Below are positions 7,044 to 15,123 of a stretch of DNA of 35,609 bases, one piece after another; the first letter of the stretch is position 1; every line of letters starts with the position of its first letter. The notes beneath the pieces were generated by a model, which was not told the origin of the DNA, searched no databases, and saw only the letters and a program-made list of their open reading frames with translations. Source of the DNA: Pseudomonadota bacterium (GTDB lineage Bacteria; Myxococcota_A; Polyangia; Polyangiales; Polyangiaceae); assembly GCA_023398955.1 (NCBI GenBank), contig JAEWRL010000056.1, positions 1 through 35,609 of the forward strand. The letters run 5' to 3'. The translations under genes and the position numbers were made by a program.

Positions 7044-8699
7044 CTAGAAACTGTAGCGGAGCTCGACATAGCCGGCGCTGAGCTCCTCCTCGATGAACCC
7101 GAGCAGCGTGTCGTCGGGGCCTGCGTAGATTTCGCCGCCGATGGCGGTGCTCATGTTGTCATCCAACTTGTAGAGAATCTTTGGGTACGCAAGCCACTCT
7201 TTCGTGGTGAAGTTGTGCATCGCTACTACCGAGAGCGAGAGCGTCTGATAGAGCGTGTTCCACTCGACGCGAAAGGACGCAAGGTGTTGAATCTCGGCGA
7301 GCTGTTGGAACAGCATCTGATTGCGATAGGCGAGCTCGGTGTCGATGGCAGTGTTGATTGTCTGCTCGAGGGTAGGGGTGAGGGGAGGGTTCAGGTTGCC
7401 GAGGATGGTCGGATCCGCGGGCGTCTCCGCTCGCGCGTCCCGCTGCCAGTCGAAGGTGTAGCGGCCAATGTACTGTGCCATTACGGACACGTTGCCGAAG
7501 GTGCGGTCCATGCCGAGCACGTACTGCAGGTCGGGCCTTGGCGCGTGTATGAGGTCTGGGTCGAAGGGCCGCCGGTAGGCCGCCTCGCCCCGCACTGCGA
7601 GTTCATCAGCGATGATGGCTGAGAAGTCGACGCCAAACACCTGCTGCTTATATGCCGTCCGCGCAATGCGGACGCTCGGTGGAACGACGCCGACTGTGTA
7701 GTCGAGACGTGCCAAGCCTGGAAGCGGCGCATAACCGTACGCGTAGGAGACGGACGTCTCGAAGGAGGGGAAGAGCAGGTGCGCCCGGCCAGCACCCAGC
7801 CCAGAGGGCAACTCGGACGGGGGATAGTCAGGATCACCGAAGCTCACGTACTGCGGTAGTGGTACGTCCGGCAGCTCGTAGGCGCGGTAGATCGGCATCC
7901 ACACCCCCTCGAGCTGCAACGGCTGGAAATTGAGGTAGGCGCGCGCCCCGACGTTTCCCATGCGCCGGTCGTCTTCGTTCGGCGAACGAACGCTGAGATC
8001 GAAGGGCGTCAGGTTGTTCGTCGGATTGAAGCCTATCGCGCGGCCCCACACGATGATTTGATGTCCGAGACGTAGGTCCAGCGGGCCGAAGTTCGCGTCC
8101 ACATAGGCTTCGCGGAGATCGACAATCAAGCCCTTGTTGCTGCCTTGCTGTCCGTAGCGTGTGCGGAGCTCGGCGTAGGCGTCACCGTAGCTCCCCGCGG
8201 CAGTGCGGAGCTGCAGCGCGAGCTCCCCGTAGCCGGCCTTTATTTCCCCGGTCGAGTAGCCCGGAGCCTTGCCGACGAAGAAGTCGCTCCGCACGAACCC
8301 GTTGATCTCGAGGTTGGACGAGGTGACTCCATCGGTCGTCGTTTCGCCTGCCTCGCCAGAGTCGCCGAAGAGGCTGCCGCCAGAGGTGACTACGACGCCG
8401 TCGTCAGCGGTTGCTGCGCTAGCTTCGCCGGACACGATGATGCCGTCATCCGCCGCCGCCCCGTCATCCGCCGCCGCCCCGTCATCCTCGTCGGTGGTTG
8501 CCGGGTCATCGGTATCCGGGCTGCCGCCCTCGAAAGCGCCTGCCTCGTCAGCCGCGTCGGGAGGCAATTCTTTGTCGACGGCTGGCTGTGCGAAGGCGCC
8601 GGTGGGCAGCAGCAGCAAAGCGAAGAGGATGACTTGCGGGAACGGGTGGACCACTACGCGCGATGAGGAGGGCGCGCTGCCTCGGTTGCGGATCGCCAA
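7044..8699 (-). CDS. Outer-membrane beta-barrel protein, DUF1302-like
   Basis: A predicted outer-membrane barrel of 551 residues. It has a signal peptide (VILFALLLLPTGAFAQ) and an acidic low-complexity segment at about 45-110, with an AAADDG repeat encoded by two copies of an 18-base unit at 8443-8478. The barrel follows and ends in aromatic YSF, as outer-membrane proteins do. The block LRLGHQIIVWGRAIGFNPTN resembles the RQ-x-VxWG...NPxD motif of DUF1302-like proteins, which often accompany RND lipid exporters and LolA-like proteins. The start is TTG at 8699 with GAGG 7 bases upstream. It is the first gene of the operon with the exporter and sulfotransferase. The likely role is an outer-membrane partner or acceptor for exported cargo; this is inference. 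Confidence 0.75.
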   Translation of the reverse strand: MAIRNRGSAPSSSRVVVHPFPQVILFALLLLPTGAFAQPAVDKELPPDAADEAGAFEGGSPDTDDPATTDEDDGAAADDGAAADDGIIVSGEASAATADDGVVVTSGGSLFGDSGEAGETTTDGVTSSNLEINGFVRSDFFVGKAPGYSTGEIKAGYGELALQLRTAAGSYGDAYAELRTRYGQQGSNKGLIVDLREAYVDANFGPLDLRLGHQIIVWGRAIGFNPTNNLTPFDLSVRSPNEDDRRMGNVGARAYLNFQPLQLEGVWMPIYRAYELPDVPLPQYVSFGDPDYPPSELPSGLGAGRAHLLFPSFETSVSYAYGYAPLPGLARLDYTVGVVPPSVRIARTAYKQQVFGVDFSAIIADELAVRGEAAYRRPFDPDLIHAPRPDLQYVLGMDRTFGNVSVMAQYIGRYTFDWQRDARAETPADPTILGNLNPPLTPTLEQTINTAIDTELAYRNQMLFQQLAEIQHLASFRVEWNTLYQTLSLSVVAMHNFTTKEWLAYPKILYKLDDNMSTAIGGEIYAGPDDTLLGFIEEELSAGYVELRYSF

Positions 8700-8854
8700 G
8701 AGTAGACCTCGAGTGTTTTGCCGACCGCGCCGTCCGGCGCTGAGACCTGAAGGGGCGATGCGGGTTGTCGGCTACCGCGCAGCGCTGCCCGTATAGGAGC
8801 ACAAGGAGCGAGCCGAGGGAAGCCAGTCCGCTCCCTGCGACGCCGGGGCCGGCA

Positions 8855-9994
8855 CTACTGCGCGCACGGCAACAGCACTGTCAGGTACCAGGGCGCGGGA
8901 TTGCGGCAGCTTCCGCACTGAAGCGCCAGGATCCAAGTGCCTTCGCCGCTGATCCCGGGGAACGGGGTGCCCGTGGCGGTGCCGTCGCTCGTCAGCGACG
9001 AGAGCGCCAAGCTCGTGCCGTCCGGAACCTCCGAGGACCAACTCTCCACGGCGATCAGGTTCAGATCGAGAAAGAGGCTCTCGAGCTCTGCTGGCGTCTG
9101 CGTGTAATGGGACACGAGCACGCGCGTTATCTTTTGTGGGAGGATGGTCTGTCCCATGGCGTTCATCGTCAGGTAGGACCAGTCCACGCTGATGCTGCTC
9201 GAGCCTGCCGGAACGAAGGTCGGCACCAGGCTTTGCATGTTGACGTTGTAGGTCAACCCGGTCGAGGTGGAGTCCATCACGACCTCGGTGTTCTGCGAGG
9301 TCGGACTGACCTGAAAGGCCTTGAGCATGCGGGTATCCTGTCCCGGGGCCGTGCCCCCGCCCGCCATCAGGGTGTACGTGTGCAGGGTAGGATCGAGCGC
9401 CTCGGGATTTAGGTAGCCCAGCAGTTGGTCGCGCGGTAGCGCCGTGCCACCGCCGGGAGCCGTGAACTCCAGCAGACTCGCCTCCTGCCGGGTGCCACCA
9501 GTCTGAAGGATGGCAATGCCAGCGTTGTCCCGTTGCTCCAAGACGTCGTCATTCAGCTTCTGCTGCAGCTCTTCGAGGGTCAGCTTCCACACAACGAGGG
9601 TCAGCATCTGGACATCCGTGGGCGCCATGGCGTGACCCAGGAAGTCTTGCGATAGGCCGCTCCAATCGAAGTGAAGCTCACCCATAGGGGCGACTTCCGT
9701 CGGATGCAGGGTGAGCGTGCTGCTGAAAGCGTAGTTGTTGGCAGGATCCGCAGTGACCAGCGTAAGACCAGCCGGGTCCGCGGGAAGTGCGCTGCAGCTC
9801 GTGGGAACCGCGCCGCCGCTGCCCGTGGTGCCGCCGACGCCCGTATCCGGACCCCCTCCCATTGCAGGACCGGCTCCGCCCGTGGAGGGGCCTCCCCCGA
9901 TCGAGCTCCCGTTCTCGCCTGAGTCATCCCCGCCGCAGCCTGTGGCGAAAACGAGGAGAAGCGGACAAGCGATAGAAACGAGTCGATTTGTCAT
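8855..9994 (-). CDS. ASST-associated lipoprotein, copy A
   Basis: Family not recognised. A 379-residue lipoprotein: signal peptide with lipobox FATGC, a Gly-rich linker (about 25-65), then a compact domain. It is a clear paralogue of the protein at 28927-30072. Shared blocks include NNYAFSSTLT, ELHFDWSGLSQDF, a MLTLVVW strand, LNPEALDPTLHTYTLM and a C-terminal TWILALQCGSCRNPAPWY ending in a third Cys. The conserved CxxCxNPAPWY...C pattern could bind a metal or form disulfides. It lies 115 bases downstream of an ASST-family gene on the same strand, and the paralogue has the same arrangement. A role beside the sulfotransferase is inferred from the duplicated neighbourhood. It probably faces the periplasm or cell surface. 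Confidence 0.85.
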   Translation of the reverse strand: MTNRLVSIACPLLLVFATGCGGDDSGENGSSIGGGPSTGGAGPAMGGGPDTGVGGTTGSGGAVPTSCSALPADPAGLTLVTADPANNYAFSSTLTLHPTEVAPMGELHFDWSGLSQDFLGHAMAPTDVQMLTLVVWKLTLEELQQKLNDDVLEQRDNAGIAILQTGGTRQEASLLEFTAPGGGTALPRDQLLGYLNPEALDPTLHTYTLMAGGGTAPGQDTRMLKAFQVSPTSQNTEVVMDSTSTGLTYNVNMQSLVPTFVPAGSSSISVDWSYLTMNAMGQTILPQKITRVLVSHYTQTPAELESLFLDLNLIAVESWSSEVPDGTSLALSSLTSDGTATGTPFPGISGEGTWILALQCGSCRNPAPWYLTVLLPCAQ

Positions 9995-10109
9995 GGTCAG
10001 TATCTGCCAAAGCAGTGGAACGGAGCGGAGCGCCAGCGCCGATGGCAGCGACCCCGCGGGAATGTGCGAGCGAAGCGGACCGCCGATGGCCCGCTCCCCG
10101 GAGCTTACC

Positions 10110-11891
10110 TCACTTGGGCGGAGGCCCGTAGAGGGATTCGCGGTGCATCATGTATCCAATCGCACCACCGATCGGCCAGCCCAGCTCCTCGACCAGATTG
10201 CCGTCTGCGTCGACCTCGTGCACGAGACCCTGTGTCGAATACGTGACGAGAGTGTTCCCATTGCTCAGGCGCTGGACGTCCCCCATCACGTTGTTGTTGA
10301 TGCGGGAACCCTCGCCGTAGGTCCATACGCGCGAAGCGCTGTTCCCGCTGAGGGTCAGCTCGATCGCGAGCGAGTCTTGGCCGATGCTGGCGTTATTGAA
10401 GATGAGGATGCGATCTTGCCCGAGAAGGTGGAAGCCATGGTTCGCGTTCCAGCCGTACTCCCCCGTGTTGGTGAAGGTCGCTCCGGGGCCGTTCAAGATC
10501 CACTTCACGTCACCATTCCGGTCGACCTTCGCATACGTGCTGCTCTCGAGCTCGGAGAACACTATCGTGTCGTCCGTCGCATCGTGGTGAATCGCGTTCA
10601 TGTGGCTTCGCTGGATCCCCAGGAGCTGGCACACGCTGGCGACGACGGCGCGTACGGAGCCATCTGGAGCACGCTCCGAAATGCCGTCACACCCGTTCGC
10701 TGACGTTGCGTAGTGCATGAAGACGACGGTCTCGTCGGGCAGCACAGCGAAATCATGATGCATGCCGTTGAACTGGGAGCTCATGTCTTGAGCATCGAGG
10801 CCGTCCATGGACACGCGGGTCATCCGCGCTCCCGACCCGGGGCCGAATCCCCCGACGTTGCTCGAGCCGAGCCACATGTACTTCCCGTCGTAGCTCATCC
10901 TCGCGCGGGTGCAGTCAGGGCTCAAAGGGTGCCACCAGACGATGTCCCCGTCCGCGTCCAAAATGAAGCCTTGGCCGCCCTGCTGGCCTTGATACAAGCT
11001 CGTCACCTTGAAGCCCCCTGCCCGCGCTCCCGGATTGGGCGTCGTGATCGACTGGGGTTCGGGGGGATTGTTCGGGGTGCGGCCGGTTTGCAGCGTATAG
11101 TCCTCACTGACGCACTCGGTGCCGCCGCCGTTCGCCACGATACGGTAGTGGACGGTGGCGCTGCCCTTGTTGCCGAGGAGCAGCGTCCTGTAGTTGGACT
11201 CGGTGAGATCCACGGGGGCCGTGTGCGCATAGTCCGTGCTCGACCCAAACTGAATTTCTGCCGACGTGACATTGGTGAGACTGGTCGACCACTCTACAAT
11301 ACCGACGGTCGGGATTGACTCACTCGTCGTGGCGTCGACAGTGAAGCTGCAGTCCGTCACAGGGCCGCCGCCAACGCCCGACGCGCCGCCCGTCACGGGG
11401 CCGCCGCCAGAACCTGAGCTGCCACCCATGCTCGGACCTCCGCCGGATGAAGGACCTCCGCCCGTGGCAGCCCCCCCGCTGTTCGTCACGGTGCCCCCGC
11501 TCGACGTGCTCCCGCCGGTCTGGGTGGTGCCGCCGCTGGCAGGTTGTCCCCCCGTCGTCGTAGCCATTCCCCCAACGTTCTGGTTCCCTCCGAGGTTGCC
11601 GATTCCGCCGGATGCGGGCCCTCCGCCAACGCTGCTGCCGCCCGCCCCTGGGAAGCCGCCGCCTGCCGCGGTGGTACCGCCGAGGGAAGGACTCCCACTG
11701 CCTCCCACGCCCATCCCGCCGCTGCCCCCCATCGCGACGGAGTTTCCTCCGCTCCCGCCCGAGGTCAGCGCGGCCCCGCCGAGACCGGGCCCGACCTCCG
11801 CATCAGAATCAGTGCCCGAGCTGCATGCGGCAAGGCCGGGGGCGACGAGCGCCATGCCCAATGCTGACATCACGTTGCGCAGGTTGACCAC
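10110..11891 (-). CDS. Arylsulfotransferase (ASST) family lipoprotein, copy A
   Basis: ASST enzymes transfer sulfate from a phenolic sulfate donor to another phenol without PAPS, through a sulfated His, and act outside the cytoplasm. This 593-residue protein has a lipobox (GLAAC, Cys23), a Gly-rich linker (about 30-178), a fibronectin-III-like domain (about 180-270) and a beta-propeller. His-bearing family motifs can be placed by eye: GMHHDF (378-381), SHMNAIHHD (429-437) and NANHGFHLLGQDRILIFNN (482-500). The last resembles the QHDA...NGNLLLFDNG block carrying the catalytic His in characterised ASSTs. The start is GTG at 11891 with AAGGAG 8 bases upstream. The family call is good; donor, acceptor and activity are unknown, and the Asn-His in place of Gln-His should be checked. 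Confidence 0.82.
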   Translation of the reverse strand: MVNLRNVMSALGMALVAPGLAACSSGTDSDAEVGPGLGGAALTSGGSGGNSVAMGGSGGMGVGGSGSPSLGGTTAAGGGFPGAGGSSVGGGPASGGIGNLGGNQNVGGMATTTGGQPASGGTTQTGGSTSSGGTVTNSGGAATGGGPSSGGGPSMGGSSGSGGGPVTGGASGVGGGPVTDCSFTVDATTSESIPTVGIVEWSTSLTNVTSAEIQFGSSTDYAHTAPVDLTESNYRTLLLGNKGSATVHYRIVANGGGTECVSEDYTLQTGRTPNNPPEPQSITTPNPGARAGGFKVTSLYQGQQGGQGFILDADGDIVWWHPLSPDCTRARMSYDGKYMWLGSSNVGGFGPGSGARMTRVSMDGLDAQDMSSQFNGMHHDFAVLPDETVVFMHYATSANGCDGISERAPDGSVRAVVASVCQLLGIQRSHMNAIHHDATDDTIVFSELESSTYAKVDRNGDVKWILNGPGATFTNTGEYGWNANHGFHLLGQDRILIFNNASIGQDSLAIELTLSGNSASRVWTYGEGSRINNNVMGDVQRLSNGNTLVTYSTQGLVHEVDADGNLVEELGWPIGGAIGYMMHRESLYGPPPK

Positions 11892-12027
11892 GGATATGCT
11901 CCTTGAAGAAGACTTGTTCTCTAGGCGGGCGCGGCTGCGCCCGGGTTAGCGGGATTCGAAGGGTTCGATAATGGGGCCACTATTCTGGGCGCGGCGGATG
12001 ACGCAGAGGGAGATGCACAGTTCTGCA

Positions 12028-12822
12028 CTACAAGTTGGGTGTCGTTGGGCACTGAGCGCTTGGAGCACCCACGACCACGGGCTGAAGCGTCAGGTTCGGA
12101 GCATGGGACGCCGCCAGCTGAACCGCCTCCAGCGTGAGGCAGTAGGCTTTTTGGTCGAAGCTGCAGATTTCGCAGGGCGATCCAAACTGCGCGAGCTGGG
12201 TACAGAGGCCGTCCGGGTTGCGGCTTTCCTTAGCAATCTGTGTGAACATGGGTGCCAGTTCCCGAACGTCCACGACGGCCGTGAGCGAGCCGGGAGCGAC
12301 AGCGGCAGTGCTGCCGGGGAGCACGTCCTTGATGGTCAGGTCATGGGCCGTTGCATACACGGCGACTCCCTGGACTGCAGTGTTGACGATGTACATCGGA
12401 AAATCGACAGGCCCGAGCTGGAACGTCGGGGGGGTCGCAGCGGCGGTCGTCGCCACCGTTGCGGTACACATCTGCTGTGCGTAGACGCCCGTGCCATCAT
12501 CGTTGGCCGTGCCCAGGGTGACGCTGCACGTCCCTGCGGCGCAGGCACCGATCGAGATCGCGAAAGGCGGCACGTGCGGCCCGATCTCCCCGCCGATCCC
12601 CTGTGGCCTGACCCAGTTCTCGGCCGGCACGGCCAAGACGTAAGTCTTTCCGTCCCAGCTCTCTCCGGCGCCGGGGTCGCCGCCGCCTGTGCCGCCCGCC
12701 GAGCTTGTTGCTCCACCGGTGCCGTCAGTGTTGTCGTCTTCCGAGCCGCTGCATGCTGCCGTCAGGAAGGCAAAGGGAAGGAGAGAACTGAGCAAGACTG
12801 CAAAGGATGGTTGTAACTTCAT
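12028..12822 (-). CDS. Lipoprotein of unknown function
   Basis: Not recognised. From ATG 12822 the protein is 264 residues with a textbook lipoprotein signal (MKLQPSF..., lipobox FLTAAC) followed by a short Gly/Thr linker and a domain rich in Thr, Ala and Val. Several Cys pairs occur (GACAAGTCSV, QQMC, GLCTQL, CEICSF, AYC), suggesting disulfides in the periplasm. Longer upstream frame exists to 12966 but would put the signal peptide in mid-protein, so I reject it. It lies upstream of the ASST/lipoprotein pair on the same strand, with 136 bases between, and may be transcribed with them. Confidence 0.75.
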   Translation of the reverse strand: MKLQPSFAVLLSSLLPFAFLTAACSGSEDDNTDGTGGATSSAGGTGGGDPGAGESWDGKTYVLAVPAENWVRPQGIGGEIGPHVPPFAISIGACAAGTCSVTLGTANDDGTGVYAQQMCTATVATTAAATPPTFQLGPVDFPMYIVNTAVQGVAVYATAHDLTIKDVLPGSTAAVAPGSLTAVVDVRELAPMFTQIAKESRNPDGLCTQLAQFGSPCEICSFDQKAYCLTLEAVQLAASHAPNLTLQPVVVGAPSAQCPTTPNL

Positions 12823-13530
12823 CGGAGACTCGAGATCGAAGGCGCTTGTATTCGGACTGACGAAAGGTGATGCGGCCTTGCTGCGCCCGCCCTGCCACGA
12901 CGCCACACTGCCGGCCTGCCGCAGGGTAACACGCTTTCGTTCCGCAGGTAGGTTAACACTCGCCAAACCGATTGATGCAGGAATGCCCGTGACGCGCGGG
13001 ACGGATCAGAGAAGTCAAGAAATGCTAAGATGCGATGACTTTTGCGCGATAACCGCGCAATCCCGCGCGGCGGGATCTTGCCCCGCACTTCGCATTATCT
13101 GCTCTGAGGGATAGTTGTTCGCAGGCACGTCTGGCAGGCAGCTGAAATGGGGGCGTCGGCGAAGTACCTCAAGGAGCCGTTGGGGCCCTCCAATCGGTCC
13201 ACCTCTTCGCTGTGACGCCATGCCTCGTTGTGAGGATGGGCGAGTTTTCCAGCCAACGTGTTGTTGTGGACGGTCTGGGGTCTTTGGTATAGGTCGTGCC
13301 GCATGACGTCAAGCGCTCCGCGGGCTCTGCCGAGCAGCCATCGGCCTGCTGCGGGCAAGCAGAGGTCTGCCTCGCATGCGCAGATCACGGGCATCGGTCT
13401 CGCGCTGGCGGCGAGGGGCCATGGCGGGGTCGGGGAGGGGACCGAAGCGTCACCTCGGTCAGGCGCCAACGACGCCGTGCCCGTCACCGGATTGACGACC
13501 CGGGGCGTTGATGCTTCAGCCATCGCGGAT
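12823..13530. other. Divergent intergenic region
   Basis: About 700 bases between two divergently read genes. Open frames across it show no recognisable protein and no signal peptide. It holds two adjacent hairpins at 13042-13076 and a weak sigma70-like pair on the plus strand (TTGTGG at 13264, TATAGG at 13288, 18 bases apart). The promoters for both flanking gene sets should be here. The true start of the plus-strand gene may lie further right, which would make this region longer. Confidence 0.5.
13042..13076. promoter_or_regulatory. Two back-to-back perfect hairpins
   Basis: TTGCGCG (13042-13048) pairs with CGCGCAA (13054-13060) around a 5-base loop, and directly after it ATCCCGC (13060-13066) pairs with GCGGGAT (13070-13076) around a 3-base loop. 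Both stems are perfect. The position in a divergent intergenic region suits an operator or an RNA structure. No U-run follows, so an intrinsic terminator is less likely. Confidence 0.35.
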
Positions 13531-15120
13531 ATGGTGTTTGTCCATGACTATCTGCCTCGGCAGTCCCCTACGTCTAGTACGTCACAGCTTGGCTCTAGGG
13601 GAGGTGCTTGGAGCGCTGCAGCATTGCGCCCAACCGCCCCGGCGCGTCCTTGGGAGCAGGCTCTCGTCGAGAGCAGGGCTTCGCGCGTTGGCGCGGCCTT
13701 TATAAGGGTTCTCCATGGTGTTGCGGAGCGCAGCAATCCGATTGCTCCACGCGCGCAGGGGTCAGGGGCGGGAGGCTCCTATCGTAGCTGGTTCGCGGTA
13801 CTTCGGTGCCTGTGGGGTGCTTCTCTCGCGGTCGCGTGCGCGGGTTCGGAAGTGGACACGGGCGCAGAACCTACCGACATCCGCTTTTGGCACAGCGAGC
13901 ACGTCGGTACAGTGCTGCGGGTGAACTGGACCACACCCCATCCGACTCGAGGCTACGTGTCGTACGGCACGACGATGGAGGCGAGCCTCAACACTCCCAT
14001 GGAAGCGGTGGCGGCCCAGGCGCACGACGTGACCTTGCGGGGCCTCACCCCCGAGACGGAGTACTTCGTTCGTATCGTGACCTGGACCGGAGCCGACACT
14101 GGGGCGAGCGACGTTTGGACGTTCAGGACAGGAGCGCTCCCCGCTGGCTTGCCAGCGCTTGCTGCCCAAGGCGAGCCCCCGGACGGCGTCGTGCTCTTGC
14201 CCCTTCGAGCGCCAACTCCCGCCGTTGTCGTCCTCGACGGAGGCGGGCGGGTCGTCTGGGCGCACGTGGACGCCAGCGGACAGCTCCCCTACCGCGCAAG
14301 GTGGGCTCAGGATGGGCAGGGGATCGTTTATTCGACTGTTTCCGCTGCCCAGGGCGTCGCCTCAGGGGCGCTTGTCCGCCTCGACTTCCACGGGAATGTC
14401 CTCGCCCAGACGCCCATCGGCGGCTTGGTGGGGGACTTCGTGGAGCGTCCCGATGGTACGTTCGCTGCGATCGCCACGGAGGTCCGCGATGTCGGCGGGA
14501 CCCCGACTCGCGGTGACGGCATCGTGGAGATCGATGCGGCTGGCACGGTCACACAGGTATGGAGTCCGTGGGATTGCTTCGATCCGATCGCCCATCCGGG
14601 GTTCGGCGCGGCGGACGGCTGGGCCGTCGTCGGAGGGCTCCAGCTGGACCCGTCGCTGGAAGCCTACTATGTCGGCATCTCGTCGTTCGGCAGCGTCGTG
14701 CGAGTGAATCGCTCGACAAAGGCCTGCGAGTGGGTGCTCGGTCAAACTGCCGCCACCTTGGAGCCAAACGGGGCGATGACGCCGTTCACCCAGCTGCGAC
14801 AGTTCGAGGCGCAGCCTACCCGCGTCGCGCTCGTCGCGAGTGACTCGGGGGGCGCACTGCGCGCCCTCGAGTACCGAATAGACCCCATCGCCAATCAGGC
14901 GACCGAGGTTCTCAGCCTCCCAGGTCCTGCTGTGTCGGAACAAGCACCGAGTCTCGGAGAACCGAGCCGGCTGACGAGCAGCGCGGTCTTGGTCAATTGG
15001 GCCAGTGAGGGCAGGTTGGAGGTCACCGGTACCACCGGCACGTCTTGGGCCGTCACCGCCCCCGTGGGTGTTACCTTCGGCTTGCATGCTCTCGCGCATG
15101 ACTTCTATTCGACCCCCTAG
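13531..15120 (+). CDS. Divergent ASST-like protein without the catalytic His, start uncertain
   Basis: A secreted protein with a fibronectin-III-like domain (DIRFWHSEHVGTVLRVNW to WTFRTG) and a beta-propeller (VVVLDGGGRVVWAHVDASG, WAQDGQGIVYSTV, GDFVERPDGTFAAIA). It has the same architecture and order as the two ASST-family proteins in this window. However, positions that carry the HHD, HxNA and NHG motifs there read GDFVERPDG, GGLQLDPS and TQLRQFEAQ, so the His residues are lost. The start is not settled: ATG 13531 is the last in-frame ATG, but a hydrophobic segment ending in LAVAC (Cys codon 13837-13839) looks like a lipoprotein signal and would need a non-ATG start nearby; GGGAGG at about 13766-13772 may be its binding site. 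The stop is 3 bases before the FadL-type gene, so the two are probably coupled. Confidence 0.7.
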   Translation: MVFVHDYLPRQSPTSSTSQLGSRGGAWSAAALRPTAPARPWEQALVESRASRVGAAFIRVLHGVAERSNPIAPRAQGSGAGGSYRSWFAVLRCLWGASLAVACAGSEVDTGAEPTDIRFWHSEHVGTVLRVNWTTPHPTRGYVSYGTTMEASLNTPMEAVAAQAHDVTLRGLTPETEYFVRIVTWTGADTGASDVWTFRTGALPAGLPALAAQGEPPDGVVLLPLRAPTPAVVVLDGGGRVVWAHVDASGQLPYRARWAQDGQGIVYSTVSAAQGVASGALVRLDFHGNVLAQTPIGGLVGDFVERPDGTFAAIATEVRDVGGTPTRGDGIVEIDAAGTVTQVWSPWDCFDPIAHPGFGAADGWAVVGGLQLDPSLEAYYVGISSFGSVVRVNRSTKACEWVLGQTAATLEPNGAMTPFTQLRQFEAQPTRVALVASDSGGALRALEYRIDPIANQATEVLSLPGPAVSEQAPSLGEPSRLTSSAVLVNWASEGRLEVTGTTGTSWAVTAPVGVTFGLHALAHDFYSTP

Positions 15121-15123
15121 GTC

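Noticed and set aside
13095..13523. Minus-strand open frame of 142 codons
   Set aside because: No recognisable motif, no ribosome binding site, and it lies in the divergent control region.
13258..13530. N-terminal extension of the ASST-like gene to 13258
   Set aside because: The extra residues are Arg/Ser-rich with no signal peptide; the only export-like segment lies far downstream, near 13785-13839.
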